This document shows, piece after piece, positions 7,625-15,280 of a stretch of DNA of 45,257 nt. A program made the position numbers and the translations under genes. Origin of the DNA: Acidobacteriaceae bacterium (lineage in GTDB: Bacteria; Acidobacteriota; Terriglobia; Terriglobales; Acidobacteriaceae); the NCBI GenBank assembly GCA_003135475.1, contig PLBW01000133.1, positions 1 to 45,257 of the forward strand. The letters run 5' to 3'. The notes beneath the pieces were generated by a model. It saw nothing but the letters and a program-made list of their open reading frames with translations, ran no database searches and was not told the DNA's origin. The first letter of the stretch is position 1, and each line of letters begins with the position of its first letter.

Positions 7625-7789
7625 ATGAAAGCACACGCAGAAATGATCGAAGGGCCGGAAGCGGCAACGCGGTTCACCGAGGCACTAAAGACGGTGCTTT
7701 CGGTGCCTAAGAGTTCGATCCCCAATCCCTTTCATAAATCCAAAGTTTCCAGCACAAAAAGAAAAAAGCCAGCAACCCGCAAGGGCTAA
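7625..7789 (+). CDS. small basic protein, transposon cargo
   Basis: A 54-residue frame starting at ATG 7625. The N-terminal half ([20 protein letters not shown]) resembles a widespread family of very short uncharacterised proteins with an EGPEA-RF-A--K-VL-V core; the C-terminal half is basic and rich in Lys, Arg and Ser ([13 protein letters not shown]). The stop codon falls inside the terminator hairpin of the convergent transposase gene, so the end of this gene doubles as the terminator. No strong ribosome-binding site is visible. Family recognition is from memory and moderate. Confidence 0.55.
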   Translation: MKAHAEMIEGPEAATRFTEALKTVLSVPKSSIPNPFHKSKVSSTKRKKPATRKG

Positions 7790-7797
7790 CTGGCTTT
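7761..7797 (-). terminator. rho-independent terminator of the transposase gene
   Basis: Arms AAAGCCAG (7765-7772) and CTGGCTTT (7790-7797) with an inner CCC-gcaa-GGG stem. On the minus strand the hairpin is followed by CTTTTTTC-type T-rich DNA (7751-7767), directly after the transposase stop at 7821. It overlaps the last codons of the small plus-strand gene. Confidence 0.75.
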
Positions 7798-7820
7798 CCG
7801 TTTTCCTCTTCTCTGTCGCT

Positions 7821-8789
7821 TTAGTTGAACGCCGCCGTGTCCGACTCCCGATCCTTACCAGTGAGATGCTTCAATGTTAGACGCTTCCCTGTGATCTGCG
7901 AGAGTGCCAGTTTGAAGCGGTCAAAATCGTTCATTGGATTGTCCGGTGTGGCGCGGTTATTGAAGCGGAAGCTCTGTTCATCCAGATACCGGAACAAATG
8001 AAACGGCTCCACGCTTACATAAGTCCCGTTGATTCCGCGCTTCAGCAAAGACCAGAAGTTCTCAAGCCCGTTGGTGTGGACCCGACCGTCAACGTACTGG
8101 ACTGCGTGATCTACAACCAAGTGCGCGTAGTCGCCCTCCAGCCCTTCGTATGAGAGCAGGGCATCGGTGTAGAGCGCCGCGCCAGCTTCGACATGCTTTC
8201 TGACTTCCGCTTGCAACGCCGACTTCTTGCGGCTCGGCACTACCATTGTGCGAACTTTTCCACCACGCTCCAAGATGCCCATGACGGCGGTCTTGTCCTT
8301 TGTGCCTGTTCCTGTGATGCGGCGCTTGCGCTCGCTGATGTGCATGTTCCGCGCCTTGCCGCCGATAAAGGTTTCGTCCGCCTCGACTTCGCCAGAGAGC
8401 AAACCAAATCCGCCGTCGGTCAATGCGAAGCGCAAACGGTGCGCCATGAACCATGCAGTCTTCTGCGTTACGCCGAGATCGCGGGCCAGTTCGCATGAAC
8501 TGATTCCGTTCTTGCAATTCACAACGAGCCACAGAGCGGGCAGCCACTTGTCTAGGCCGAGCGGAGAGTCCTCAAACACGGTTCCGGTCTTCAGCGAAAA
8601 CTTGGGCATCGGGTGCCCGGTGTAGCACTTCCACACGCGGTTCTTGGCGAGGTATGTTACTTTCTCGGAGCCGCAATGCGGACACTTCACCTTGCCATCA
8701 GGCCACCGAAGCTCTACCATCACCCTGTAGCAGTTGGCGAAATCCTGAAAGTGGATGATCGCTTCTTGGAGTGTTTTTATGCTTTCCAT
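7821..8789 (-). CDS. IS1595-family (ISXO2-like) transposase
   Basis: A 322-residue transposase of normal length. An N-terminal zinc ribbon (CPHCGS at 36-41 and a second Cys near 55, then the GTVF-DS-L-L-KW stretch) is followed by a helix-turn-helix-like segment (SSCELARDLGVTQKTAWFMA) and the DDE-type catalytic domain: VEADETFIGGK (Asp138), YTDA (Asp209) and HTNGLENFWSLLKRG (Asn240/Glu243). It begins at ATG 8789, 21 bases inside the 28-bp right inverted repeat, and ends in a rho-independent terminator. All motifs are intact, so the element may still be active. It presumably acts on the two terminal inverted repeats given here. Confidence 0.95.
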   Translation of the reverse strand: MESIKTLQEAIIHFQDFANCYRVMVELRWPDGKVKCPHCGSEKVTYLAKNRVWKCYTGHPMPKFSLKTGTVFEDSPLGLDKWLPALWLVVNCKNGISSCELARDLGVTQKTAWFMAHRLRFALTDGGFGLLSGEVEADETFIGGKARNMHISERKRRITGTGTKDKTAVMGILERGGKVRTMVVPSRKKSALQAEVRKHVEAGAALYTDALLSYEGLEGDYAHLVVDHAVQYVDGRVHTNGLENFWSLLKRGINGTYVSVEPFHLFRYLDEQSFRFNNRATPDNPMNDFDRFKLALSQITGKRLTLKHLTGKDRESDTAAFN

Positions 8790-8810
8790 GCTCTAAATAT
8801 AGGCTTCTTG

Positions 8811-8838
8811 TCGTGGTATGTCAAGTATATAATTACCC
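8811..8838. repeat. right terminal inverted repeat of the transposon
   Basis: Inverse of the left end. AAGTATATAATTACCC at 8823-8838 is a perfect 16-bp match; the inner 12 bases match at 8 positions. AAATTA follows immediately at 8839-8844. Confidence 0.9.
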
Positions 8839-8844
8839 AAATTA

Positions 8845-8881
8845 GAAGTGTCCCCCTCTTCTCCAAAATAGAAATGTCCCC
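8845..8881. repeat. right half of the older IS-end-like repeat array
   Basis: Completes the unit CAAATTAGAAGTGTCCCC, interrupted by the transposon, and is followed by CAAAATAGAAATGTCCCC at 8864-8881. With the two units at 5459-5492 this makes four related repeats of about 18 bp if the transposon is removed. No partner end or transposase for the older element was found in the window. Confidence 0.5.
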
Positions 8882-9009
8882 GGTTAACCAGGATGAGGCA
8901 CACTAGCGGTGACTCGGGCTATCGGGAATTGACCCGTCGCGCGGAGCGGGACTGGAGGGTCGGTGATTCCACGGGCTGAAGGCTGACAGCTGATGGCTGA
9001 CAACTGAAG

Positions 9010-9285
9010 CTAGATTCCCAGCTTCTTGACTTCTTCGTTGTAGTACTTGCGGTAGAGGATGTCCCATTCCTGGGAGCCTTCGAGGATGGTGCGGCGCTGG
9101 CTTTCGATCTTCTGCCGGGCGGCAGCGTCGATCCTGGCTTCCTGGGCCATCAACAGTTCCAGAACGCGGCGAGCTTCCAGGCGGATGCTATTGCGGTCCT
9201 CGAGGAAGTCCACGTTGTCCAGCTCGGCGAGGGTGTCGGCCACCGCGTGCGCCAGCTTGTTGATCTTCTCGCGGCTGAGCCTCAT
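9010..9285 (-). CDS. DUF507 family protein (second copy)
   Basis: A 91-residue helical protein of the DUF507 family: start MRLSREKINKLAHAVADTL and C-terminal SQEWDILYRKYYNEEVKKLG. Its ATG overlaps the stop of the preceding DUF507 gene by four bases (ATGA, 9282-9285), so the two are translated together and probably form a complex. The family is conserved in several deep-branching phyla, including acidobacteria; its role is unknown. It is cytoplasmic, with no membrane segment. Confidence 0.88.
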   Translation of the reverse strand: MRLSREKINKLAHAVADTLAELDNVDFLEDRNSIRLEARRVLELLMAQEARIDAAARQKIESQRRTILEGSQEWDILYRKYYNEEVKKLGI

Positions 9286-9560
9286 AGCACCGCCTTGTAC
9301 TTCCGCACCAGTTCATTCTTGATTTTCTTGAACATTTCCTGGTAATTGGCGCCACTGCGGTTCATTTCGTCGGCGTAGGTCTCAAGGATGATGCGGACTT
9401 CGTCGTTGATGCGGTCTTCCAGCGTCAGTTCTTCGAGCAGGGCGGCGTTGACGCGGGCAGTCACCTCCGGCTTCGCCGCGGTTTCGATGAACTCGCCCGC
9501 GATGAGCTTGTTGGTGACTTCGCGCGCCAGATAGCCCACATATTCTTTGGAGAAGAGCAT
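9282..9560 (-). CDS. DUF507 family protein (first copy)
   Basis: A 92-residue paralogue of the gene that follows it. It starts MLFSKEYVGYLAREVTNKLI and has the same pattern of a helical N-terminus, an acidic middle (LTLEDRINDEVRIILE) and a C-terminal NYQEMFKKIKNELVRK helix. It is the first gene of a two-gene unit transcribed away from the complex I operon. Promoters for both directions must lie between 9561 and 9885. Confidence 0.88.
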   Translation of the reverse strand: MLFSKEYVGYLAREVTNKLIAGEFIETAAKPEVTARVNAALLEELTLEDRINDEVRIILETYADEMNRSGANYQEMFKKIKNELVRKYKAVL

Positions 9561-9771
9561 GATTGTTGGAATCAGGTAGAGAAACCAGCTAAGTTTAACA
9601 CACGAATTCGGGTGCGTCGGATGGCTGCGGAGTGCCGCCCGATTGGAGTTATCCTAAGCGAACACGGGTGCAAATCGAAACAGAATACCCGGGCTGAAAG
9701 CGTGGAGAACCATCTGGCGCACTCGACACGGGCGCGCACCCGGACGCCAATTTGTCGGACTCGCGCCACAA

Positions 9772-9787
9772 TGTGACCATCATCACA
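9772..9787. promoter_or_regulatory. CRP/FNR-family operator-like palindrome upstream of nuoC
   Basis: TGTGACCATCATCACA is a perfect TGTGA-N6-TCACA, the consensus of CRP-type sites. Its centre is about 107 bases before the chosen nuoC start and about 220 bases before the divergent DUF507 start, so it could act on either. No core promoter was assigned with confidence. Which CRP/FNR-family protein would bind is unknown. Confidence 0.5.
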
Positions 9788-9885
9788 GTGTGGCGTGACC
9801 TTCGCACAAGATGATAAGACCCGGAAGCTGTTACAAATTAAAGGTCGCTGACAACAGCGGAAGGGTACCTCAGCGAGGCATAGCA

Positions 9886-10731
9886 GTGCCCGAAGAAACC
9901 AAAGGAACCGACCCAGTCTCTCCTGAACCATCCTCCCCGGCGGGCGCACCTGTTGCGTCCGGTGAGGGGGCAGGATCGGGCGCCAAGGCGTCCGCCGAAA
10001 CATCCCCAAGTTCTGCTGCGCCAACAGTTCCGCCAACGAGTGTGCCTGCTGCCAAGGCGGAGGTGCCGTCCGCGGCCAAGACCGCCGAGCCCGCCGCCGC
10101 TGCCCCGGCTGCTGACAAACCCGCTACGCCGGCTAAACCAGCCGTTCCTGCGACCGGCGAAAAGCCAACTGCCCCCGCTGCCGCCAAGCCGGCTGCTGCC
10201 AAGCCCGTGCCAAAGCCCGAAGGCCCCAAGCCAGAGCCCTGGGAAGCCGAGCTGGTCACGCGTCTGCGCAGCCAATACGGCTCCGGAGTCAAAGAGGCCA
10301 GCACGTACCTCGGTCAGAAGTACCTGGTCGTGGACAGCTCAATCGTTTACGAGATCCTGCTGCGCATGCGCCAGGACGAGATGTTCGACTACTGCGTGGA
10401 CATCACCGCAGTGCATTATCCCAAGCGGGAGGCGCAGTTTGACATCGTTTACATCCTGTATTCCTTCCATCACAACCAGCGTGTTCGAGTGAAAACGCAG
10501 ATCAAGGACGGCGAGCGTCTTCGCACCGTCGTGGGAATCTGGGAGACGGCCAACTGGCTGGAGCGCGAGGTCTTCGACATGTTCGGCATCGAGTTCGACG
10601 GGCATCCTGACCTGAAGCGCATTCTGCTGCCGGATGGATGGAAGGGCTACCCGCTGCGCAAGGATTACCCGATTCTGCAGCAGGACCAGGAATGGGTGCA
10701 CATCAACCTGGGCATCGAGAGTGGACAATGA
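9886..10731 (+). CDS. nuoC: NADH-quinone oxidoreductase subunit C (NuoC) with Pro/Ala-rich N-terminal extension
   Basis: The C-terminal part, about residues 119-281 from the chosen start, is the 30-kDa subunit of complex I with the signature [16 protein letters not shown] and YPLRKDYP. It is part of the peripheral arm next to NuoD. The first 118 residues are a low-complexity, Pro/Ala/Lys-rich stretch not found in ordinary NuoC. The start is uncertain: GTG at 9886 has GAGG upstream and is preferred; an in-frame ATG lies at 9811 without a ribosome-binding site. The stop overlaps the nuoD start (ATGA). It is the first nuo gene of the locus; nuoA and nuoB, which normally precede it, are absent. 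Confidence 0.93.
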   Translation: MPEETKGTDPVSPEPSSPAGAPVASGEGAGSGAKASAETSPSSAAPTVPPTSVPAAKAEVPSAAKTAEPAAAAPAADKPATPAKPAVPATGEKPTAPAAAKPAAAKPVPKPEGPKPEPWEAELVTRLRSQYGSGVKEASTYLGQKYLVVDSSIVYEILLRMRQDEMFDYCVDITAVHYPKREAQFDIVYILYSFHHNQRVRVKTQIKDGERLRTVVGIWETANWLEREVFDMFGIEFDGHPDLKRILLPDGWKGYPLRKDYPILQQDQEWVHINLGIESGQ

Positions 10732-11873
10732 GCGAACGCACGGACTATCTCGACCTCGATACCAAGGACGAAACCTTCCTGGATGCGACAGAACTCGTTC
10801 TCAACATGGGGCCGCAGCATCCGTCCACGCACGGCGTGTTGCGCGTCATCCTGAAGCTGGACGGCGAGAAGGTCTTGGGCACCGAGTGCGTCATCGGCTA
10901 CCTGCATCGCGGCGTAGAGAAAATTGCGGAGAACCGCACCTATGCGATGTTCAATCCTTATGTGGACCGCATGGATTACGTCGCCGCGGTCTCTAATGGA
11001 CTGGGCTACTGCGAGGCGGTCGAGAAACTGCTCAGCGTGGAAGCCCCGCCGCGGGCGCAGTACATTCGCGTCATTCTGACGGAGCTGTGCCGCATCGCCA
11101 GCCACCAGGTATGGCTGGGCACGCACGCCCTCGACATCGGAGCGATCACGCCGCTGTTCTACTGCTTCCGCGATCGTGAAGAAGTGCTGAAGATTTTCGA
11201 GAAGTATTGCGGCGCGCGCCTCACCACTCATGCGTTCCGTATTGGCGGGTGCATCTACGAAGCCTATGAAGGCTTCGAGCAGGATTGCAAGAAGTTCTGC
11301 GACGCCTTCCTGCCCAAGCTCGACGAATACGAAGAGCTGCTGACCACCAACCGCATCTGGGTGGAGCGCACCAAGGGCGTCGGCATTCTGAATCCGGAAG
11401 ATTGCATCGCATTGGGCGTCACCGGGCCGGTGCTGCGCGCCAGCGGCGTGAAGTGGGACCTGCGCAAGGCCCAGCCGTACGAGTCGTACAAAGACTTTGA
11501 TTTCATGATTCCGACGGGGCTGCACGGCGACACCTACGACCGGTACCTGGTGCGCATCGAGGAGATGCGCCAGGCGGCGCGCATCATTCGCCAGGCGGTG
11601 GATGGGCTGCCGCAAGGGCCGATCATGGCCATGGTGCCCAAGGTGATCAAGCCGCCGGTGGGCGAGGTTTATCACTCCATCGAAGCGCCCAAAGGCGAGC
11701 TGGGATATTTCATCGTGAGTGACGCTTCCACGCAGCCGTATCGCATAAGGGTGCGACCTCCATCGTTCGTCAATCTGCAAGCCCTCGACAAGATGGTGCG
11801 CGGCTTGCTGGTGGCCGATGTGGTGGCGGTCATCGGCACGCTCGACATTGTGCTCGGGGAGGTGGACCGCTAA
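10728..11873 (+). CDS. nuoD: NADH-quinone oxidoreductase subunit D (NuoD)
   Basis: The 49-kDa subunit of complex I, 381 residues, which helps form the quinone-binding site with NuoB. The motif [13 protein letters not shown] (27-39) contains the conserved His residues at the quinone pocket; [10 protein letters not shown], the R-GG-Y-like segment [12 protein letters not shown] and the C-terminal DIVLGEVDR ending are typical. The ATG at 10728 overlaps the nuoC stop, and the stop TAA shares its last base with the nuoH start, so translation is coupled on both sides. It is not fused to NuoC, unlike in E. coli. Confidence 0.97.
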   Translation: MSERTDYLDLDTKDETFLDATELVLNMGPQHPSTHGVLRVILKLDGEKVLGTECVIGYLHRGVEKIAENRTYAMFNPYVDRMDYVAAVSNGLGYCEAVEKLLSVEAPPRAQYIRVILTELCRIASHQVWLGTHALDIGAITPLFYCFRDREEVLKIFEKYCGARLTTHAFRIGGCIYEAYEGFEQDCKKFCDAFLPKLDEYEELLTTNRIWVERTKGVGILNPEDCIALGVTGPVLRASGVKWDLRKAQPYESYKDFDFMIPTGLHGDTYDRYLVRIEEMRQAARIIRQAVDGLPQGPIMAMVPKVIKPPVGEVYHSIEAPKGELGYFIVSDASTQPYRIRVRPPSFVNLQALDKMVRGLLVADVVAVIGTLDIVLGEVDR

Positions 11874-13153
11874 TGATCGAGTACATCAAAGGCTATCTGA
11901 GTACGGGCACGACCCCAGGTGAAGCGGGCAACCTGTTCTGGGCCACGGTTTATATCCTGCTGGTGATCGTCGGAGTTTCGGTGGCTGTCCTGTGCATGAA
12001 TTGGCTGGAGCGCAAGATTCTGGCGCACATGCAGATTCGCCTCGGCCCCATGCGCGTGGGCCCGCACGGATTGCTGCAGCCCTTTGCCGACGCCCTGAAG
12101 CTGCTGATCAAGGAAGACATCATTCCCCACGACGCCGACAAGTTGGTGTTCTGGAGCGCGCCGGTGGTGGTGACGATGACCGCGTTCACGACGTTCCTGG
12201 TGGTGCCGTTTGGCCGCACCCACGCCGTCACCGACATGAACATCGGCGTTCTTTTTATGCTGGGCGTGTCGTCGCTGGGCGTGCTGGGCATCATCATGGC
12301 GGGCTGGTCGTCGAACTCGCATTACCCGCTGATGGGCTCGCTGCGCTCGAGCGCGCAAATGGTCTCGTACGAAATTGCCATGGGGCTGGCGATTGTCTCC
12401 GCCGTGCTGATGACCAGCCTGCAAACGGGCACCGGCACCTTGAGCATGATCGGTATCGTGGAAGCGCAGGCCAGCCAGCACACCTGGTTCATCTTCAAGT
12501 TTTTCCCGCTCGGCTTCCTCGCCTTTGCGGTGTTCGCGATCGCGATGGTGGCGGAGACCAACCGCGCTCCCTTCGATCTGCCGGAAGCGGAGTCGGAGCT
12601 GGTCGCGGGATTCCACACCGAGTACAGCGGTTTTCGCTGGTCACTGTTCTTCCTGGCGGAATACTCGGCCATGCTTGCGGTGTCGTCGATTGCGGTGACG
12701 CTCTGGCTGGGCGGATGGATGCGGCCCTTCCCGACGTGGCTGGGCGGTTCCACGTGGAACATGGCCTTCTCGTTTCTTCCGGCGCTGACATTCTTCGTGC
12801 TCGCGGCCATGTGCTTCCTAGGAACCATTCGCATGCCGAAGATCCCGCAGTTTCGCATTCAGACGATTGGCCTGGGCACGTTCGGTGCGCTGCTGGGATT
12901 TGTCGGGTTAGTGCTTCTGGTGCCGGCGGTGAGCGTCCGCGTACAAGACATTTACTGGTTTGTCGTGAAAGTTGCTTTCTTCATGTACTTGTACATCTGG
13001 TACCGCGGGACGTTCCCGCGCTACCGCTTCGACCAGCTCATGAAGGTGGGCTGGAAGGTACTGCTGCCGACCGGCTTGGGCGTGCTGATTGCCACCGCGC
13101 TTTGGGGCCTGATGCCGCAACTGTCGGCCGCGATCACGGGGGTGCTGCAGTGA
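11873..13153 (+). CDS. nuoH: NADH-quinone oxidoreductase subunit H (NuoH)
   Basis: A membrane subunit of complex I that anchors the peripheral arm and lines the quinone channel. At 426 residues it is longer than the E. coli protein. The quinone-channel signature is visible: ERKILAHMQIRLGP (46-59), GLLQPFADALKLLIKE and ETNRAPFDLPEAESELVAGF (228-247), with several membrane segments. It overlaps nuoD by one base and nuoI by four (GTGA). Confidence 0.97.
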   Translation: MIEYIKGYLSTGTTPGEAGNLFWATVYILLVIVGVSVAVLCMNWLERKILAHMQIRLGPMRVGPHGLLQPFADALKLLIKEDIIPHDADKLVFWSAPVVVTMTAFTTFLVVPFGRTHAVTDMNIGVLFMLGVSSLGVLGIIMAGWSSNSHYPLMGSLRSSAQMVSYEIAMGLAIVSAVLMTSLQTGTGTLSMIGIVEAQASQHTWFIFKFFPLGFLAFAVFAIAMVAETNRAPFDLPEAESELVAGFHTEYSGFRWSLFFLAEYSAMLAVSSIAVTLWLGGWMRPFPTWLGGSTWNMAFSFLPALTFFVLAAMCFLGTIRMPKIPQFRIQTIGLGTFGALLGFVGLVLLVPAVSVRVQDIYWFVVKVAFFMYLYIWYRGTFPRYRFDQLMKVGWKVLLPTGLGVLIATALWGLMPQLSAAITGVLQ

Positions 13154-13611
13154 AACTGGCTCCGCTGGTGCGCAAAATCTTATTGGTTGACCTGATAAAG
13201 GGCCTCAAGGTGACGTTTCACTATCAACCACCCAGCGAGGCGATCACTGAGCAGTATCCGCTGGAACGGCCGGTGATCTTCGAGCGCTTTCGCGGGCAGC
13301 CGCGCTTGAATTCGAATCCCGATACCGGCGAATCGTTGTGCATCGTTTGCAACCTGTGCGCACTGGCGTGTCCCGAGCAACTCATCGTGGTGAAGGGCGA
13401 GCGCAACCCGGCCACCAAGCGCAAAGAGGTCGTGTCGTGGACCTATGACGTGAGCCGCTGCATGTTCTGCGGCCTGTGTGAGGAAGCCTGCTCGACCGAT
13501 GCGCTGGAGCTGACCCAGGATTACGAGATGGCGCTCTACAGCCGCGAGGGCATGGTGCTGGACCAGGCGGCGCTGGAGCGCGGGCCGGAGCCGGTGAAGT
13601 ACGCGAAGTGA
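13150..13611 (+). CDS. nuoI: NADH-quinone oxidoreductase subunit I (NuoI)
   Basis: A 153-residue 8Fe ferredoxin-type subunit carrying clusters N6a and N6b. First motif CIVCNLCALACP (64-75), second CMFCGLCEEACS (104-115). The residue after the last Cys of the second motif is Ser, where Pro is usual; all eight Cys are present. The start is GTG at 13150, overlapping the nuoH stop, which explains why the open frame appears much longer upstream. A repeat-rich gap of 179 bases separates it from nuoJ. Confidence 0.95.
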   Translation: MKLAPLVRKILLVDLIKGLKVTFHYQPPSEAITEQYPLERPVIFERFRGQPRLNSNPDTGESLCIVCNLCALACPEQLIVVKGERNPATKRKEVVSWTYDVSRCMFCGLCEEACSTDALELTQDYEMALYSREGMVLDQAALERGPEPVKYAK

Positions 13612-13619
13612 GGCAGTTC

Positions 13620-13790
13620 CCAGTTGCCAGTAGTCAGTTGTCAGTTGCTGGTAGTCAGTCTGGGTTGGAACTGTAGTTCTTTGTGAGCATAGGGATCCTT
13701 CGACTCGGCGCTGAAGCGCCTCGCTCAGGATGACACAGGTTAGGGTTTTGCTAATTGCTAGTTGCTAAATGCTAATTGCTAAGTGCTGAT
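13620..13790. repeat. intergenic repeats between nuoI and nuoJ
   Basis: Three repeat types: short CAGTTGTCAGT/AGTAGTCAGT-like iterations (13617-13662); a REP-like unit TCCTTCGACTCGGCGCTGAA (13696 onwards) that continues to GATGACA and contains GGCGCT-ga-AGCGCC; and GCTAATTGCTAGTTGCTAA-like iterations (13749-13785) running up to the nuoJ start. The REP-like unit recurs twice between nuoK and nuoL. Confidence 0.75.
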
Positions 13791-14309
13791 ATGACATCTG
13801 TCGCCACACCATTCTTCTTCTACTTTCTGGCGATCACAGCCATCGTGTCGGCCATCGCGGTGATCACGCGGCGGAATCCGGTGCACGCGGCGCTGTCGCT
13901 GATCGTGACCCTGCTCGCGCTGGCCGGCTTTTACCTGATGCTGTACGCGCCATTCGTGGCTGCGGTGCAGATCGTGCTCTACGCCGGCGGAATCATGGTG
14001 CTGTTCCTGTTCGTCATCATGCTGGTGAACCTAGAGCAGAACATCCGGGAGTACCAGTTCAACAAGCAGTGGATCGTGGCAACGATTGCCGCGCTGGCGC
14101 TCGGTGGATTGCTGGCGTTTGTCTATCGCACGGGTCGCGGCGTGTTTCCGTCGGCGTTTTACCAGAGTTATCGCGGGCTCGAGGGCGACAACACGCAGCA
14201 GATTGGCGTCTGGCTGTACGGCCAATACATGCTGCCGTTCGAGATTGCGTCGCTGCTGCTGCTGGTGGCCATCGTGGGCGCGGTGGTCATGGCGAAAAAG
14301 AGAATTTGA
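13791..14309 (+). CDS. nuoJ: NADH-quinone oxidoreductase subunit J (NuoJ)
   Basis: A 172-residue membrane subunit of complex I with five hydrophobic segments. The pi-bulge-region signature VQIVLYAGGIMVLFLFVIML is visible at about residues 60-80, and NPVHAALSL near the N-terminus is typical. The start is ATG at 13791. The ribosome-binding site is weak because the leader is made of repeats. It is followed by a small unrelated frame and then nuoK. Confidence 0.95.
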   Translation: MTSVATPFFFYFLAITAIVSAIAVITRRNPVHAALSLIVTLLALAGFYLMLYAPFVAAVQIVLYAGGIMVLFLFVIMLVNLEQNIREYQFNKQWIVATIAALALGGLLAFVYRTGRGVFPSAFYQSYRGLEGDNTQQIGVWLYGQYMLPFEIASLLLLVAIVGAVVMAKKRI

Positions 14310-14320
14310 ACGGAGGCCGC

Positions 14321-14488
14321 ATGGCACAGAGCAAGTTCGAACTGAAGCCATCGTACGGTAGCCGGGTATCTGTGAGCGTCGGTCCGGTGTGGACCACAAT
14401 CACGGTAAAAGTGCGGACGGACCGGTTGCTCGTCCACGGCCTCAGACAAAAGACGCGTAAGCCCAAGGGTTCGGAGACCGAGAGTTAA
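14321..14488 (+). CDS. small hypothetical protein encoded between nuoJ and nuoK
   Basis: A 55-residue frame starting at ATG 14321 with GGAGG at 14312-14316. It lies 11 bases after nuoJ and 3 bases before nuoK. The product is basic (about pH-positive tail RQKTRKPKGSE) with a beta-like middle (RVSVSVGPVWTTITVKVRTD) and no membrane segment. I recognise no complex I subunit or known family. The good ribosome-binding site and tight spacing suggest a real gene, co-expressed with complex I. Confidence 0.55.
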   Translation: MAQSKFELKPSYGSRVSVSVGPVWTTITVKVRTDRLLVHGLRQKTRKPKGSETES

Positions 14489-14491
14489 CGT

Positions 14492-14797
14492 ATGACAGAG
14501 ATCACCACTATGCATTACCTCGTGGTTGCGGCGGCGCTGTTCATCATCGGCACCATCGGGGTGCTGACGCGGCGCAACGTGGTCATCATTCTGATGTCGA
14601 TTGAATTGATCCTGAATGCTGTGAACCTGAACCTGGTGGCGTTCTCACGGTTATGGGGATTGCACGGGCAGGTGTTCGCCATCTTCGTGATCACCGATGC
14701 AGCCGCCGAAGCCGCAGTCGGACTCGGCATCATCATCGCCTTCTTCCGTAACAAGGAAACGGTGAACGTGGACGAAGTGGACCTGTTGAAGTGGTGA
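14492..14797 (+). CDS. nuoK: NADH-quinone oxidoreductase subunit K (NuoK)
   Basis: A 101-residue antiporter-like membrane subunit of complex I (MrpC-like), with three hydrophobic segments. The conserved buried Glu residues are in [16 protein letters not shown] and [12 protein letters not shown]. The length equals the family norm. The start is ATG at 14492; a second in-frame ATG is six codons further (MHYLVV), where many NuoK proteins begin. It is followed by a 483-base repeat-rich gap before nuoL. Confidence 0.96.
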   Translation: MTEITTMHYLVVAAALFIIGTIGVLTRRNVVIILMSIELILNAVNLNLVAFSRLWGLHGQVFAIFVITDAAAEAAVGLGIIIAFFRNKETVNVDEVDLLKW

Positions 14798-15280
14798 AAA
14801 GGCAGTTGTCAGTAGCCAGTAGCCAGTTGTCAGTTTGGGTTGGGACGATTTGTCCGCATGTGTTCTTTGAGATTTGGGTTTGGCCGATGTGCCATTAACG
14901 GTTCTTTGGAATTTTGGTCCGCGTTACGATGCTCCAGTCCCGCGAAGCGGGACGGAAGAAGATAGCCCAGCGCTTCAGCGCTGGGTGGGCGGGATAAAGG
15001 AACCGGAGTCCCCCGGGGACGGCAGAGAAGCAGGTCTCTCGACTCGGCGCTAAAGCGCCTCGCTCGAGATGACAAACGCGGCGAAGGAAGTTTTTTCGCA
15101 AGGATAGGGGTCCTTCGACTCCGGCGCGCAAAAGCGGCGCGCCTGCGCTCAGGATGACAGACCAATTCAGTTCATCCTCAAGCGAAAAGCGAAGGACGAA
15201 AAACGAATAGCGAATGGCGAAGTTTACTGACGGCTGACAGCCGATAGCTGACAGCTTCGAGGCGAGAGCCGAGAGTTCAC
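14798..15280. repeat. repeat-rich gap between nuoK and nuoL
   Basis: No gene is visible. The gap holds CAGTTGTCAGT-type iterations (14802-14834); perfect hairpins GTCCCGC-gaa-GCGGGAC (14937-14953) and CCCAGCGC-ttca-GCGCTGGG (14966-14985); two more copies of the REP-like unit (15035-15074 and 15111-15159, the second with an enlarged hairpin GGCGCGC..GCGCGCC-like); and GCTGACAGC-type iterations (15229-15256). Confidence 0.8.

Larger units (their letters stand above)
5509..8838. mobile_element. IS1595-type transposon with cargo genes
   Basis: The element is 3,330 bp. Its ends are GGGTAATTATATACTT at 5509-5524 and its exact inverse at 8823-8838; the match continues to 24 of 28 bp. Immediately outside both ends is AAATTA (5503-5508 and 8839-8844), a probable target-site duplication. 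IS1595-family elements usually give about 8 bp, so 6 bp is slightly short. The transposase lies close to the right end, reading inwards. The rest is cargo: a DUF3800 gene, an overlapping ClpP-like gene, and several small frames. Base composition is visibly less GC-rich than the flanks. IS1595-family elements with passenger genes are known; this cargo combination I do not recognise. Confidence 0.88.

Noticed and set aside
7519-7725. Minus-strand frame of 68 codons between DUF3800 and the transposase
   Set aside because: Overlaps the better-supported 54-residue plus-strand gene and shows no ribosome-binding site or recognisable pattern.
8975-9006. Possible CRISPR-like iterations GCTGACAGCTGATGGCTGACAAC
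   Set aside because: Short, imperfect and without spacers; belongs to the same dispersed intergenic repeat type as in the nuo operon.
10665-11780. Minus-strand open frame of 371 codons over nuoD
   Set aside because: Antisense to a highly conserved complex I gene; His/Arg-rich shadow composition.
11992-13149. Upstream part of the long plus-strand frame that ends with nuoI
   Set aside because: Only the part from GTG 13150 matches NuoI; the rest is an out-of-frame reading of nuoH.
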